Notes: generated by a model not told the origin, from the sequence alone. A stretch of DNA of 64,000 nucleotides from Cyathus striatus (GCA_025738555.1 JAOVFP010000003.1:1302001-1366000); one strand, 5' to 3'. Shown: positions 1-11,484, counted from the stretch's first letter. Made by a program: numbers and translations.

Positions 1-2596
1 TGATGAGAGGCCCTTCACTTCTGCTTCTTGGAATGGAAGCTGCAGCAACTAGAGGGTATGGCTCATCATGGTATACGTAATGGGATGCTTTGTTTGGATT
101 GGTAGGTGTGGCTGAATTTTTGACCTTAAGACGTTCCTGTAAATTATATGCTACATCTTTGGATGTTCCCAGAATAGTTTTAAGGGGTAAAACTATATCT
201 GTGTTGAGAATTGATTCAACAACCGATTTCGGGTCCGTTCGTGATGATAATTCGCTTTGACGGGCAAGTCCTTTAGCCGGTTTCGCTTCATCTCGTTTAA
301 AAGCAGGAGTGGGCGTGGGTTTACGGCTAGTCTCATTTAACTTTTCCCTCCACTGTGTTTTACGTGCATCCACTGGAATATAACTCCCTTCTCCTGGAGT
401 CTCTTCTGGCGATGACATCTCAATATCCTGCGATGTTGCCCCTTCTCCCCGAGGATTCCTGGGCCTGGGTGACGATACATGATTTGGGCGATACTTCTTT
501 TGCTCATGTTGGCCCTGAGGGGGTGACGATTGGTTGGTTCCTGCTGCGGAGGTATCGAATCGTACTTGTGATTGAGGGGGAAATGATGCGGGGTTTGTTG
601 ATATTGGGTGTAATGGTTGGGGATTATTGGGTCTGGCACTCCATCTATCCTGCTTACTGAGTGGACGTGCTGAAGTCTTATTTTCAGAATTGGGAGGAGC
701 TTTCGCATACGGCTTTCGTGGTATGTTAACTCCATCAAAAATTAACTTTCTTGAACCTGTTGTTGACTTCATGGACCTTTCCACAGGCCACACAGCAGTT
801 AGAGGTTGAAGTCCTTCCATATGATGATCTTCTGGCGCGCTATACACATACATAGGTCCTTCATCCTCACTGTCTGAGTTGGTGTCAACAAGGTATGATC
901 CATACTGAGTATATCTGGGATTCTGTGGATACTCATAATCTGAATCTGAATCTTCAGATTGGGCTATGGCATAATGGTGGGATTCATAGTTGTTGTAATA
1001 GGATTCCACTTCTTCATTGAGGGACACATAGTTACTAGATGGTCCTGTATATCGTTTGATGGCTTGGTAAAGGGATTCTCCAGGGTTTCGGTAAATTCGG
1101 GTACCATCGCCTAGCGTGTACTTTCTGCCATAATTATCCCACTTAATTACTCCAGTTTTGAGATAGTCCGCCAATTTCGGGCATTCTTGCATCATGTGTC
1201 CATCCTTTCCACATCCAAAGCAAACATTTGGGTTGTTTGGAAAAGAAGATCTCTGAGATAGATCTGGGGTGCTGATGTTATTGGGATAGGTAACTGGTGG
1301 CTGAGGCCGAAATCGAGATGGTGATCTTCCATAAGAGTCATTAGGCGGTGACTGAAAATGGGATTGAGAGCGATTGTATGGTTCATTAATGATGCGCCTG
1401 GGTTCACGTAATATGCACTTCACAGCATATCCAGAATGATCATTGGCTACTACTTCATAATAGAGTGTAGCATATTCTGGATCATCCAGTGACATGTTAT
1501 TCAACTTCCGTATCATTGATTCAATTTCTTGAGTTGATCCTTTGTAACGTGTAACTCTACTTTGGTCCTCTGTAGGAATCAAAGGGACATTTCTCATTTC
1601 TCCTCTGAGTTCATCCACTGTGGGAATTGCTTTATCCTTCTCCTTGCCTTTCCTATCCTTCTTCTTCTTGCTCCTAAGCTTCTGAGCTGCCTTTAGCTTT
1701 CTTGTAAAGCTCTCTAGCTCATAATCATCTGAGTAGTCAGATGAATCTTCATCTGAGGAATCCATGTCTGATAACAAATGTGATGGTCCTGATAAAAAGA
1801 GCATGTCGGTGAACTTGTCTCTCTTGAAGTGATGCTCTGCAGTGTTGGTTACTTGACCTATGGTCCAAGGTTTGGACATATCATGACTGGGCTCCCTTGC
1901 TACTAGCTTGGTCTCTAAGAGATTTCGCAAATCTTCAGGTATTCCAACCCAGAAGTAACCATTGTACTGGTCTGGTGAAATGAGCTCATTGCTTAATAAG
2001 TCTCCTGCAATGGTCTTGTATTCCCTATAATATTTCTTCCACTGGGCCAGGCTTGTACAGGGCTCATGTTTGCTGAGACGAACCATGTCTACTAGATTAT
2101 GAGGCTTGTACTTAGTGGAACCTCTTTCTGCATCATAGTAGTTAAGTATCTCCTCCTTGAGTTTGTCCCAACTATAACTTGTAGGCTTGATGTAATCTGA
2201 TGCATCAATGAATCTTTCTACATCAGATGACACATACTCCTTTATAAAATTGCACTTGTCAGAATCTTGTGTGACATTGCAGGCTTCTAGAAGTCGTTCA
2301 TATACAGTAATGAATCGTTTAACTTCTTTATGGTTGCCTCTAAATGTCTTTGGTGCAAACTTGTGTCCACGTAAAGGCATGTTGAGTTTATTGAGCCTTT
2401 GGTTTGGAGTGTAATGAAGGGATAGGTCTGCAGCCATTTGAGCATTGGCAGATGCGAATGCTGAAGTATCAATATTGGGAGTGGCCTGGGATGCAACTCC
2501 TTGTGCAGTACTTCCTTGAAGAGGATTGGTCTGTGTTGCTGCTGCTTGCTGAACATTGGCAGCAGCACTGCCTGAACTGGTTCCATCGGCAGGCAT
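1..2596 (-). CDS. LTR-retrotransposon Gag-type protein, partial (runs off the left edge)
   Basis: One uninterrupted frame of 865 codons starts at the ATG at 2596-2594 and is still open at base 1. The N-terminus is Ala/Gln/Ser-rich. Residues about 60-290 form a Gag-like helical region (motifs RGHKFAPKTFRGN and LAQWKKYYREY). A KKKK-rich basic stretch follows the acidic run SSDEDSSDYSDDYE. A CCHC zinc knuckle (CFGCGKDGHMMQEC, spacing C-X2-C-X4-H-X4-C) lies at roughly residue 445, then a Ser/Pro-rich tail. The zinc knuckle and order fit Ty3/Gypsy-type Gag, which packages element RNA in cytoplasmic particles. The tail resembles the DUF4100-containing Gag proteins of agaricomycetes; that is from memory and only tentative. 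No protease or reverse transcriptase is in the window; they would lie to the left. The frame has no stops, so the element may be young. Confidence 0.85.
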   Translation of the reverse strand, partial: MPADGTSSGSAAANVQQAAATQTNPLQGSTAQGVASQATPNIDTSAFASANAQMAADLSLHYTPNQRLNKLNMPLRGHKFAPKTFRGNHKEVKRFITVYERLLEACNVTQDSDKCNFIKEYVSSDVERFIDASDYIKPTSYSWDKLKEEILNYYDAERGSTKYKPHNLVDMVRLSKHEPCTSLAQWKKYYREYKTIAGDLLSNELISPDQYNGYFWVGIPEDLRNLLETKLVAREPSHDMSKPWTIGQVTNTAEHHFKRDKFTDMLFLSGPSHLLSDMDSSDEDSSDYSDDYELESFTRKLKAAQKLRSKKKKDRKGKEKDKAIPTVDELRGEMRNVPLIPTEDQSRVTRYKGSTQEIESMIRKLNNMSLDDPEYATLYYEVVANDHSGYAVKCILREPRRIINEPYNRSQSHFQSPPNDSYGRSPSRFRPQPPVTYPNNISTPDLSQRSSFPNNPNVCFGCGKDGHMMQECPKLADYLKTGVIKWDNYGRKYTLGDGTRIYRNPGESLYQAIKRYTGPSSNYVSLNEEVESYYNNYESHHYAIAQSEDSDSDYEYPQNPRYTQYGSYLVDTNSDSEDEGPMYVYSAPEDHHMEGLQPLTAVWPVERSMKSTTGSRKLIFDGVNIPRKPYAKAPPNSENKTSARPLSKQDRWSARPNNPQPLHPISTNPASFPPQSQVRFDTSAAGTNQSSPPQGQHEQKKYRPNHVSSPRPRNPRGEGATSQDIEMSSPEETPGEGSYIPVDARKTQWREKLNETSRKPTPTPAFKRDEAKPAKGLARQSELSSRTDPKSVVESILNTDIVLPLKTILGTSKDVAYNLQERLKVKNSATPTNPNKASHYVYHDEPYPLVAAASIPRSRSEGPLI

Positions 2597-2684
2597 GTTG
2601 TGGTGATGTAATAAGGATAGGGGTGAAGTTGAAATGTGTATAAATGGAATAAAGTAGGAGTTTGAGGAATATTACGTCAAATAT

Positions 2685-2702
2685 CCCTCGCGGTGGGCTC
2701 CA
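2685..2702 (-). other. Candidate tRNA primer-binding site of the LTR element
   Basis: Read on the minus strand this stretch begins TGGAGCCCACCGCG, about 90 nt upstream of the Gag ATG. A TGG-initiated site lying just inside the 5' LTR is typical of retrotransposon primer-binding sites. I could not assign the tRNA, so this rests on position and the TGG start only. Confidence 0.4.
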
Positions 2703-2705
2703 CTT

Positions 2706-3893
2706 TGTCGTTCAAGGTAATTGATACCTTAGGTGTTTGGCAGGAAGTGACTTTATTCGTACCTAGCACCTGGGGGTCAAGGGATACTGATCGTATGTAT
2801 TCCTGCAAACTCCTATGATATGGGATGTACAGTAAAGACTGTAAATGGGCAATGAACTGTGGGGCTTTGCTAGGTTTGCTTAGAACTTGGCCCGTGACTG
2901 GTGTGGTACAGCGAAGGCTGTAAATAAGAGATGAACTGTGGGAGTTTCTAGAGTATACGGCTAAAGCTGTATAGGGTAACAACAACTGCTAGAAACACTA
3001 GGAAAGCTTGTATGTACAGCGAAGGCTGTATATAAAGATTGGTGCTGTGGTGAAGGTCGAAACGAAGTTGAGGGCCTTGGTTGTTTCTGACTGTAGCTTG
3101 GTGGCTGCAGCGCATAAACTAATATGTGCTGCTACTGAATAGATATGATAAAAGTGACGTTGAGATTCGATACGTTGAGTTGAGCTGCGTTACGTTGAGT
3201 TGAGTTGAGTTACTTTGATATTACTGTGAATTTATTTATACGGTGAGTTGAGCTGCGTTGTTTACGTTACTAATAGAACTGAAGAAAAAGCACAATAGAT
3301 TCTGTATCTAATGTGTAAGAATAACTACTGGGGATGAACAGGTGAGTAAGATCCTAGCTAGTGGTGGGCTATTTGGTAATGGATAAAACTACTGTCTAAG
3401 GCTCAATTCCTCTCTCCTTTTATGCTCTTTTCCTCCTACTGCTGACTAATCCTATCCAAAACCAATCCTGCATTGTCCTTCAAATTTGGTAATGGTGGAT
3501 CCATTGTCTTGAGGTGGAGGCTGCGCAGAACAATGGTGTTCAAGGAGATGAGTCAGGTCTTGAACAATGGTGACAGAAATAGTATTACATTGTTCTGGTG
3601 ATGAACAATGGAATTCTATTTATAGATCCCAGCAAACAATGGGCATGAAGACAATGGGTGAATAGGAGGACATTGTTCTGCACAATGGGTGCAAAAGAAC
3701 AATGGAGTCCTATTATTAGAAACAATGGCATAACCTTGGTAAGCGAATGCATAGGCATTGTTCTGAACAATGGGTGTGAGGAACAATGGGGTTCTATTAT
3801 TAGAAACAATGGCATGTCCTTGGTAATCGAATGCATAGGCATTGTTCTTGAACAATGGGTGTGAAGAACAATGGTGTCCTATTTTTAACGGTA
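2706..3893 (-). mobile_element. Probable 5' LTR of the Gag element; outer limit uncertain
   Basis: The region upstream of the candidate primer-binding site has no gene. On the minus strand the inner end would finish in CA (complement of 2706-2707), as LTRs do. It holds GTTGAG/TTACGT word repeats at about 3165-3255 and a tandem ACAATGG-rich block. The second LTR is outside the window, so the outer boundary cannot be fixed by comparison; 3893 is a guess at the end of the tandem block. Confidence 0.35.
3682..3890 (+). repeat. Tandem repeat, 85-bp period, about 2.4 copies
   Basis: The string ACAATGGGTG recurs at 3682, 3767 and 3852, exactly 85 bases apart, and the intervening sequence (TCCTATTATTAGAAACAATGG, then CGAATGCATAGGCATTGTTC) is nearly identical. 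Many shorter ACAATGG/CATTGTTC words surround it from 3530 on, so each unit is itself a weak hairpin. Confidence 0.85.
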
Positions 3894-4355
3894 TTGATTA
3901 TTGGTCACCAAGAAGTTGGGTATTGGCTTGTGTTTTCCATATGTTTGTTTCTTGAGAAGCAGTGCCTCATGAGAATTATTTGGTAGTGTATTTGGAAAGA
4001 TCCGGATGATGTGGATTCCGGACATCGGGCCATATAGCCATATGTGTGTGTTTATGACTAATCAAGTTTCACCCACGACACCGGACGAAGAGTTGTATGG
4101 CCAAGAGTAAGCTTATATTTTTACACGGTTCATGGTCTTTATATTATTAATGATTAGCTCTATCGAGCTACCTGTATATTTAGATGAATTCAACACGTTC
4201 AAGGCATTGTAGCTACTATGCTCGATTTTACTGATGATTCAACGTATTCAAGAAGATCCCATGAAACCCTTGACCGAGTACTTAAACTCTAACTTCGGTA
4301 TCAACAGCTCACTGAAATCAAAGTGTTATAAATAGTCATGTCCATGTCTTACAAC

Positions 4356-4453
4356 TCTTTGTTAGTATATCGGATAGTACACACGCCTGTCATAACGTAG
4401 CCGTGCATGATAGTTTATTGCGTAAAAGCTGGGTTTGACTCCTAGACAGGGAG
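4356..4453 (+). tRNA. tRNA-Asp(GUC)-like unit 1, with 26-nt intron-like insert (probable pseudogene or SINE head)
   Basis: The 7-bp acceptor stem (TCTTTGT with ACAGGGA) forms with two G-T wobbles, and D-arm, CTGTCA anticodon loop and T-arm (CTGGG-TTTGACT-CCTAG) are recognisable. The anticodon is GTC, followed by a 26-nt insert at the normal eukaryotic intron position 37/38. The first B-box C is T (TTTGACT). A TATAAAT box lies about 30 bp upstream. T-runs follow at about 4468. Confidence 0.6.
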
Positions 4454-4541
4454 TAGAGAAAATCGTAAATTACTCCTTTTTTTACATCTCTTTTTATTAG
4501 ATTAAACTACTAGTATACTAGTACCTAAGGCAAGTACATAA

Positions 4542-4689
4542 TTATTCCCGCTACCTTTTAAGGTAGTAGGGTTATGTAGGGCGATGAAAACTCGTTTTTT
4601 GTAGAGCGAACACCTCCCATCAACCGGAGTTTAAATACACGTGGTTGCCATCATTTTTGGCAACCAGCACAATTCCTACACATAATGAG
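4542..4689 (+). repeat. Dispersed repeat R1, copy 1
   Basis: About 148 bp beginning TTATTCCCGCTACCTTTTAA is repeated almost exactly at 6957-7106. It includes a short hairpin around GGTTGCCATC...TTTTTGGCAACC. No coding potential. It may be a solo terminal repeat or a MITE fragment; I cannot classify it. Confidence 0.8.
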
Positions 4690-5135
4690 AATGGCTTCTT
4701 GCATCATCCGGGTTGTAGCACGTTACACACAGCTCAGGATACTTCAAAAGTTTAATTATATATTTTAGATAGTGTGAAATACGTGTATGTAAAGTTGGGG
4801 CTAAATTTGATATCTCGGTGGCGTATTATAAGCTATTTTTCTATGAAGCTACAATTTCTTAAGGGAAATGATTCATTGATCAGCAGAGCACTTTGAGAGC
4901 TACGGAATTGTTTAAAATTTCTCTGAGACATAACTTGTATACCACATAATATAATATCCAGATGATTTAACAATTGCTTCATTATTGTACTGAAAACAAG
5001 AGTAATAAGTTTGATCACACATAATTGATATATATGTTTCATCTCCTACCAGTAAATATCATACTGTGTGTACAGTACTATTCTAAAGCATGAATTCTAC
5101 ATATACTGAGGAATTTATGCAGTGCTACATGAGTT
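4690..5135. other. AT-rich intergenic stretch, no gene seen
   Basis: No ORF with protein-like composition and no recognisable RNA gene; only flank of the foldback element that follows. Confidence 0.5.
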
Positions 5136-6290
5136 GTGGCTGTCAATGTGATTGATCGCTACCACTAAGCTGTTGTTGTGCGAGATCATTAAAATTAATA
5201 AATTTGAGATCAATCAATTCATTGAGTAGAAATCAATCCTTGTGTAGTTTAAAATCAATCCAAGTTCAATCTGAAATCATTAGAAATCATTGGAGTAAAT
5301 TCAATGAGAATTAAAAAAGAAATCAATAAGAAATCAATCAAAAATCAATCAAAAATCAATGGATAACTCGAAATTGTAAGGTACCCAACTACAGGATATA
5401 CTATATACTAGGGTGGTTAACTATATACATACACTTACTTTATCTACTACACTATGAGTCCTTTTCTAACAAGTAAACTTTTCTCTATATTACACATACC
5501 TGGAGAGCGAAATCAATCCTTTTGGACTTTGTAGAATTATTGGTACAAGTCTGAAATCAATGGGAAATCATTGGAGAGATCAATGTAAATTCCAAGGGAA
5601 ATCAATGAGAAATCATTGCTGAAATCATTGGGGAGATCAATGTAAATTCCAAGGGAAATCAATGTGAAATAAATGCAAAAATCAATGTTATATCATAGGG
5701 AAATCAGTGGAAAATAAATACTAAAATTAAAAATTTACTTTATTCTATTCTATAACCTTTGCAGAGGTGTAGTAGTTTCAAAAATGATAGAACGACGAAA
5801 TCACGTGATCACGTGATCACGGTTTCTAAGTTGTAGTATTATTACTAATGTGACACTTTTACATAATATGTACATTTATGTATGAAGAAAATAAATATAA
5901 AACAAGTATTTAAAAAACATTAAATTTAGCATTGATTTCGCTCTCCAGGTATGTGTAATATAGAGAAAAGTTTACTTGTTAGAAAAGGACTCATAGTGTA
6001 GTAGATAAAGTAAGTGTATGTATATAGTTAACCACCCTAGTATATAGTATATCCTGTAGTTGGGTACCTTACAATTTCGAGTTATCCATTGATTTTTGAT
6101 TGATTTCTTTTTTAATTCTCATTGAATTTACTCCAATGATTTCTAATGATTTCAGATTGAACTGGGATTGATTTTAAACTACACAAGGATTGATTTCTAC
6201 TCAATGAATTGATTGATCTCAAATTTATTAATTTTAATGATCTCGCACAACAACAGCTTAGTGGTAGCGATCAATCACATTGACAGCCAC
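5136..6290. mobile_element. Foldback element FB-a, 1.15 kb, with long inverted arms
   Basis: The left arm (5136-about 5517) reappears as its reverse complement at about 5934-6290 and begins GTGGCTGTCAATGTGATTGA. The spacer is rich in GAAATCAATG words and contains a CACGTGATCACGTGATCAC palindrome at about 5802. The outer flanks are near-identical direct repeats of 16 and 17 bases (5120-5135 and 6291-6307; one indel, one mismatch), read here as an unusually long target duplication. It has no ORF, so it would be non-autonomous. It shares terminal sequence and layout with the element at 51328-52311. Confidence 0.85.
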
Positions 6291-6719
6291 CAGTGGCTAC
6301 ATTAGTTTCATAAATATCATTATATCTCAGTATACAATCACCTGTATCTTTTAGTATTTAAATAGCTTATACTACATATATAGTACATCATATGTCCAAG
6401 ATATCATGTAGAAATATCATGAAGAACAATTCCTGTAGGCTAATTTGTAGATTGTATGACACAAGTATAGTTGGTGAATTAGATTGTGTATATCACACCA
6501 TTAAATAAGTCTATTATGTTATAAAGTTATGTTCCAGTAGTATACATTATAGAAAGTATATATGCAAAATTTCAAGGTGGTCTGCACAGAGTGTAGTGTG
6601 CTACATTCTAATTAATGCAGGAATGCCTCGCATTTTTGGCAGGAATAATGCATGATTGCCATCACTTTTGGTAATTATGTGTAAGCTTGAAATATTGGTC
6701 ATTCCCATATCCTAACTGA

Positions 6720-6960
6720 CTGGAATTCCTGGGATCATTAAGAATAAATTTATGTGATGTTTTCATGGGAGTTAGTTTTAATGGGAGTTAGTATTAATGG
6801 GATGTCCCATTCAATAAACTTTCACTGATACACCTGCTTGTGCACTTTCAATAGGTCTAACTACATACTTATATAAATGATATATTATACATTTATTGAA
6901 GAGAATGTCAGGTTGTGTCAGGTAGCGGGCCTTGCCGCTAGTCGGCCTTATTGATTTATT
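6720..6960 (+). repeat. Dispersed repeat R2, copy 1
   Basis: The block from GGGATCATTAAGAATAAATT to CGGCCTTATTGATTTAT is repeated at 7550-7685 with a shorter interior. Both end in CAGGTAGCGGGCCTTGCCG. In copy 1 the end GGTAGCGGG is mirrored by CCCGCTACC where R1 copy 2 begins, so R1 and R2 may be parts of one element. Confidence 0.75.
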
Positions 6961-7106
6961 CCCGCTACCTTTTAAGGTAGTAGGGTTATGTAGGGCGATA
7001 AAAACTCATTTTTTGCAGAGTGAACACCTCCCATCAACCGGAGTTTAAATACACGTGGTTGCCAAAAATAATGACAACCAACAACAATTCCCACACATAA
7101 TATCAG
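6957..7106 (+). repeat. Dispersed repeat R1, copy 2
   Basis: Near-identical to 4542-4689 with scattered substitutions; directly abuts R2 copy 1. Confidence 0.8.
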
Positions 7107-7549
7107 TCATTCCCCTATCTTAACTGCTTGGAGCTATTACCTTCTTACCGTGTCCGGCGCGCCGTTGACCAATCGTCCACTAACATACTTACAAGTTCTT
7201 TTGTATTTTTTATTTTACATCATTAATTTAAATTTTTATGTTATACAGTATGTTTAGTTATATCTTTCGTCTCAAAACACTTAATGGAATATACATTTCC
7301 TTGTTTTTATGAGTTTCCCGGGCCGTTGAAATTCGATGCCATGTTATGATGTTCAGGACCATCCTTTGACAACAAAATGTCTCCTCACCGGAACATTATA
7401 GTATAGATTTGCTCTCGTGAACTCTATGTGATCCCACATATTATCTCGCCAATTTTATACCGATTGTACTAGCTTGTAAGCCTTGGGCCAAGATAATAGT
7501 GAAGTTATCAAAAAGCAACTCACCTGCAGGTACTAAGGATGTCTGGAAT

Positions 7550-7685
7550 TTCCGGGATCATTAAGAATGGATTTACGTGATGTTTTCATAAACATTAATT
7601 TTATAATGCGATCACCCATTCAGTAAACTTTCAATAATACACCTCAGGTAGCGGGCCTTGCCGGTAGTCGGCCTTATTGATTTAT
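7550..7685 (+). repeat. Dispersed repeat R2, copy 2
   Basis: Matches 6720-6960 at both ends; the middle is shorter. The remaining DNA between 7107 and 8112 is AT-rich with no gene seen. Confidence 0.7.
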
Positions 7686-8112
7686 CTTTTATAAGGACTA
7701 CAGTGCCATCAGCAACTTCCCAGCATCTGATTTGGCAGGGAGTGATCATTTTTGGTAAAACTTAAACTACATTTTTTAATCGTGTCCTTTCACTTCAGAA
7801 ACACATTTAATGGCATTAGATAGACTAGTTCTAACGATGATGTGCTTCCCAAGTTGATTGGACAACTTTTTTTTCTATTTTTTCCTGGGCGGCCAGAAAA
7901 ATGAAACATGATGTATTATGTAATAATCAATTACCATATATGGTATACATTACATAATCACACCACTTCAATTCTAAGCTCGAGCTTCCATTTACATGAA
8001 CATATAGAATAGTAAGTACGGTGTTCATTGAGAAAACCTACGGTCTGATAATCTCGACTTCCGTATAACATCAAATTTTGTCGCACTACATATTGGCACA
8101 TTGGGTTTGAGG

Positions 8113-8717
8113 CTAAGTAGAACTAGGTAATACGCTCAGCAACAATTCTATCACAGAAATTGTAGATGTAAATGCAGCAGTGTCTCCCGAGATCATCGTC
8201 TCCATCCACATTGGACAACTCACAGTCATCCATCCTATAACCCATGCGTATGACAACATATTCGGAACTCTGGTTGTCCCAATCTTCTTACCAATGAAAG
8301 TAATGAAGTCTTCGAGCATTATAAATGCAGCCTGAGAAACAAAGAACTTGATATTAGTCTGAGCGGAAGGGCAACTTCATATGGTGAACCAATCTGCGGT
8401 CGCATGATAGACACCGGAGAGCAGAAAGTACATGAATAGTTGAGTATATTTTGATTGCAAGGCTCTAGGTGCTACACCGAGTATGTTATTGATAAGATAT
8501 TTTGACTGTGGTTGAATAGTCTGTGTCGAATAAGTAAAGAATTATATAATGAAGATGAAATAACGTACACGGCGGAGGCCTTGGTGCCAGCTTTTCCTAG
8601 CGTACAGGTCAAGTATCATTCACAAAAGCAGATGAAAGACGAGTTCTTACCCCCAGAATGCCTGGACACTCTTGGTTTGAGACCATTCACCAAATACTGT
8701 CAGCCAATCCTCTGGTT
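8113..8717 (-). pseudogene. Wax-synthase/Tri7-like membrane acyltransferase, 5'-truncated relic
   Basis: Joining three exons on the minus strand gives a C-terminal part of a fungal wax-synthase-like acyltransferase: PEDWLTVFGEW...AFWGKSWHQGLRR, then FLLSGVYHATADWF, then VSQAAFIMLEDF and SYAWVIGWMTVSCPMW. WHQ..R and SG.YH...D are the signature motifs, the His being the expected catalytic residue of membrane-bound O-acyl transferases. The exons are joined across normal-looking introns (GTAAGA...GCTAG and GTACGT...ACAG). An in-frame TGA at 8379-8377, probably a former CGA, breaks the chain after WFTI. The first visible exon starts at a splice acceptor (TTTCAG), so upstream exons are missing; low-complexity DNA and a BRCT fragment lie there instead. 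Native members make secondary-metabolite or wax esters in ER membranes. Confidence 0.75.
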
Positions 8718-8721
8718 CTGA

Positions 8722-9012
8722 AATACACATCACACTCACACTCAACACTTCACGCCCACTGCCAAGTCCTTGAATTTGAGAGTGAGCGTGAAAATAAATA
8801 CTTACCACGCTCACTAAAAATTAACTAGTGAATTAAATATAATATTTGTACATGTTCACACTCACGCACAAGTTATGATAAATATGCGTGAACATGAATA
8901 TTTATCACGCTCACGCTCAAGATTTTCAGTAGTACAGTATGTATTTAGGATAGGTATATTTATGGCAATTAGTATATTGCTTCACGCTCACTTATATATC
9001 ATTCACGCTCAG
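8722..9012. repeat. GTGAGCGTGA/TCACGCTCAC word-rich low-complexity DNA
   Basis: The words CACGCTCAC, GAGCGTGA and ACTCACGC recur in both orientations with AT-rich spacers. No gene is visible. Confidence 0.6.
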
Positions 9013-9269
9013 AATCAGATTTCCACACGCAAACCCTGAATGTGCACGGAATTATCTGCCTGCCCCTGCCCAGGGATGCCACCAAAAATGTAACCTCTCG
9101 CCGGAAAAGTGAAACAAATAGATACACCGTGGGAAAAAATGAGACGACATGGTAAATCGACGTCTTTTCATAGGTTTCCTTCCTAAAAAAAATATCAAAA
9201 AAATGCACAAAAAATTTTTCCCATGAGTTTCAGACGTGTAAGGGAGGTGCCCGTCGGCACTGTACGGTG

Positions 9270-10650
9270 ATTGAACGTTTGAACTGTCACATGACGGACT
9301 AACTCACATTCCCACGACCGCGTCCGTTGAACGCAATGCATTACCCGTCCCACCCTTCCATCTTCCTTCCTCCATCTCAACACATGCATCCAGGTCCAAT
9401 ACCAACGACATATTCACCGACATTATCTTCTTTCTCTCTCCAACCTACGAACCACTACGCGCACAGCAACTAAGACACGTTCTGATAGCGCATGGAGCCA
9501 CTGAGGCCAGCACGCCCACCGATACAAGGTTAATTCATGCTATTTCAGATTCGTGGAGCTTTGAAGAGTGGAGGGGTGTGCAGAGGGATGGGGATGTTGT
9601 TGTTACGGTATGTATTGTTATTATGAGTTTGGGGGTGTGGAGAGATATTGATGAGATAGGTAGAATAAATGGGTTGAGAGATTGGTTATACTTTCTAAAC
9701 CACAGTTCCAAACCACAGCCGTACGTCCCTCACTCTTCTTCCCTATCTTTTCTAACTCTGAAAATACAGGCATCAGTACTACTCAACCCACCCAATGAAA
9801 ATACTCCCCGGAGTAATCGGAACATCCGCCAACTTCCCCCAGACATCGAGTAAGTACTCTCCGCGGGGCTCAGTGCACTAGGGGGCCAATGGCGTTCTGC
9901 TCTAACATGAGAAATAACACATCTCTTTTCTCTCTCCCCGGCTGGGGAGAAGTACTCTATGGTGATGCAGATACGGATCATTAAGGTCGGTATACGTGTT
10001 CCCGAAGAGGCGTATGAGTGGCCCCATCCGGCGGTGTTGGATAATTCGGGGGTGGCGCTGTTAGGTGTTGAGAGCGCTGCCAGTGAGTGTAAACTCATGC
10101 TCAAGGGGAGAGAGAGGGAGGGGGATGTTGAGTATCGCGGCGAAGTATACACCCGACTTGCACGCTCCCTCGACTCTTCGGAGGAGGTGGATGGGGAGGA
10201 AATTCAGGCGGAAGTGTGGAATGGGAGTGGGATCGGAGGGAGGCGAGAGCTTTGGATGGGGTTGGGGGGAGGGGTGTAGGTGTATGCTACGAGGTGGAGA
10301 GCTGGACGGGGGTATTCTAAGGTCTGTTTTTCTTCTTTCGTTTAATTTTTTATTTCTCATTTCTATCGTGGTTACCTTCTCTACCTTACACTTCCCATTC
10401 GTCATCACCTTTCACACACTTCTTCCTTCATTTATGTTCTGTCCACTCCTCCCGCGTGCTCCCTTTTCTACTTCTCCCTACTTACCTATTCCCCTCTTCA
10501 CAGTGTTCTATCCCCTCTTCCGTGCGTTTGAATAACCATGCTGACGCTGTTAGTAGGAGATCACTCTCACGAATTATATAAGTGAAGCGATGGAGTACCT
10601 TAGCGACGCGTACGCCTGGTATGACTGGAAAGAATATGGTGCTCATTACT
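9270..10650 (+). pseudogene. BRCT-gene 5' copy A (promoter, exons 1, 2, 3 and 5)
   Basis: This is the best preserved duplicate of the 5' part of the intact BRCT gene at 33067-39219. It carries the upstream block (CCGCGTCCGTTGAACGCAAT), then exon 1 (in frame: DIFTDIIFFLSPTYEPLRAQQLRHVLIAHGATEAS in pieces), exon 2, exon 3 (IRSIKV/GVRVPEEAYEW region at 9960-10020) and exon 5 near 10550-10650 (EITLTNY equivalent, ending at GCTTTGTAAG). The start ATG of the intact gene (ATCCATGGACACC) is ATCCAGGTCC here. Small deletions shift the frame in exon 3, the HWFDDCVR segment is missing, and exon 4 is absent. It cannot make the normal protein. Confidence 0.85.
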
Positions 10651-11484
10651 GCTTTGTAAGTCTCTCTCCTCTTTCTTCGTTTGCCTCTCGCTTTACCTAT
10701 ATCCTTCATTCTTCCTCCTTCCTTCCGAGTTGCCCCCCCCCCCCCCCTCACCTCATACGCTTCCTCGTTCTTTTCCTGCTTATTCCCTGTTCTTCACCCC
10801 TTCTCTCTTTGCTCTCCTGCAAGTCTTACTTCCCTTCATCCTTTCTCGGTCTGTCTGCTCAGTTGCGCCACCTAAAGACGATTCTCCCGGGGTTAAAGTA
10901 AATCGTACACGCAGACCCGATCGTCCCCCACACTCCGCAGTCGTAGACCTTGTAAAAGTTGTCGTGTCATTGTAACACAAGTACTAGTCTGGATATGTTT
11001 ACACATATTTTATGTAAGAGATGTTTGAATATACAACCAATCCGAAGCTCAATGTTCCGATACGTTCACCGCCATCTGAAATTTGTTTGGGCAAGTTGCG
11101 TCGCCACTGGGTAATTTCACATGAACTAGCGCCTTCAACCATCCGAGAGCAGGAGTAATCACCACCTCATGCTGAAAATAAACTTAAGAGTTTGATATCA
11201 TCGATGGGTCAATCCTAGTCAACTTTCTTATTTGTCATGATGACTTGGTTTTCTCGAGACCTCATACATCACATGAAATAGTTTATATAGAATTAAAATT
11301 TAAAAGCATATGCAACATGGATCTACACGTGTATGTACGAGGCGTTGTTTCCTCAATTAGCTATAGGCCTAATTGGCTGTGGTGCAGAAACCCTGTCGAT
11401 GTAAGCGCTGGTGGTTATCAGATCTGGATACTCTAATCCATTCCCCTGAGTCGACAAATTGATTAGAAATCCTAAAATGAGAAT
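10651..11484. other. Pyrimidine-rich and AT-rich spacer without a convincing gene
   Basis: Starts with a C/T-rich tract including a run of about 14 C at 10734-10747, continuing the style of intron sequence in BRCT copy A. The rest, up to the aldo/keto reductase, has no recognisable product. The terminal exon of that enzyme might lie here, but I could not identify it. Confidence 0.4.

Noticed and set aside
5120..6307. CRISPR-like reading of the regular AATCAATG words
   Set aside because: Words are inside a foldback element, irregularly spaced, and the genome is eukaryotic.
10065..10535. A 156-aa plus-strand frame
   Set aside because: It is an off-frame reading through exon 3 and intron of BRCT copy A.
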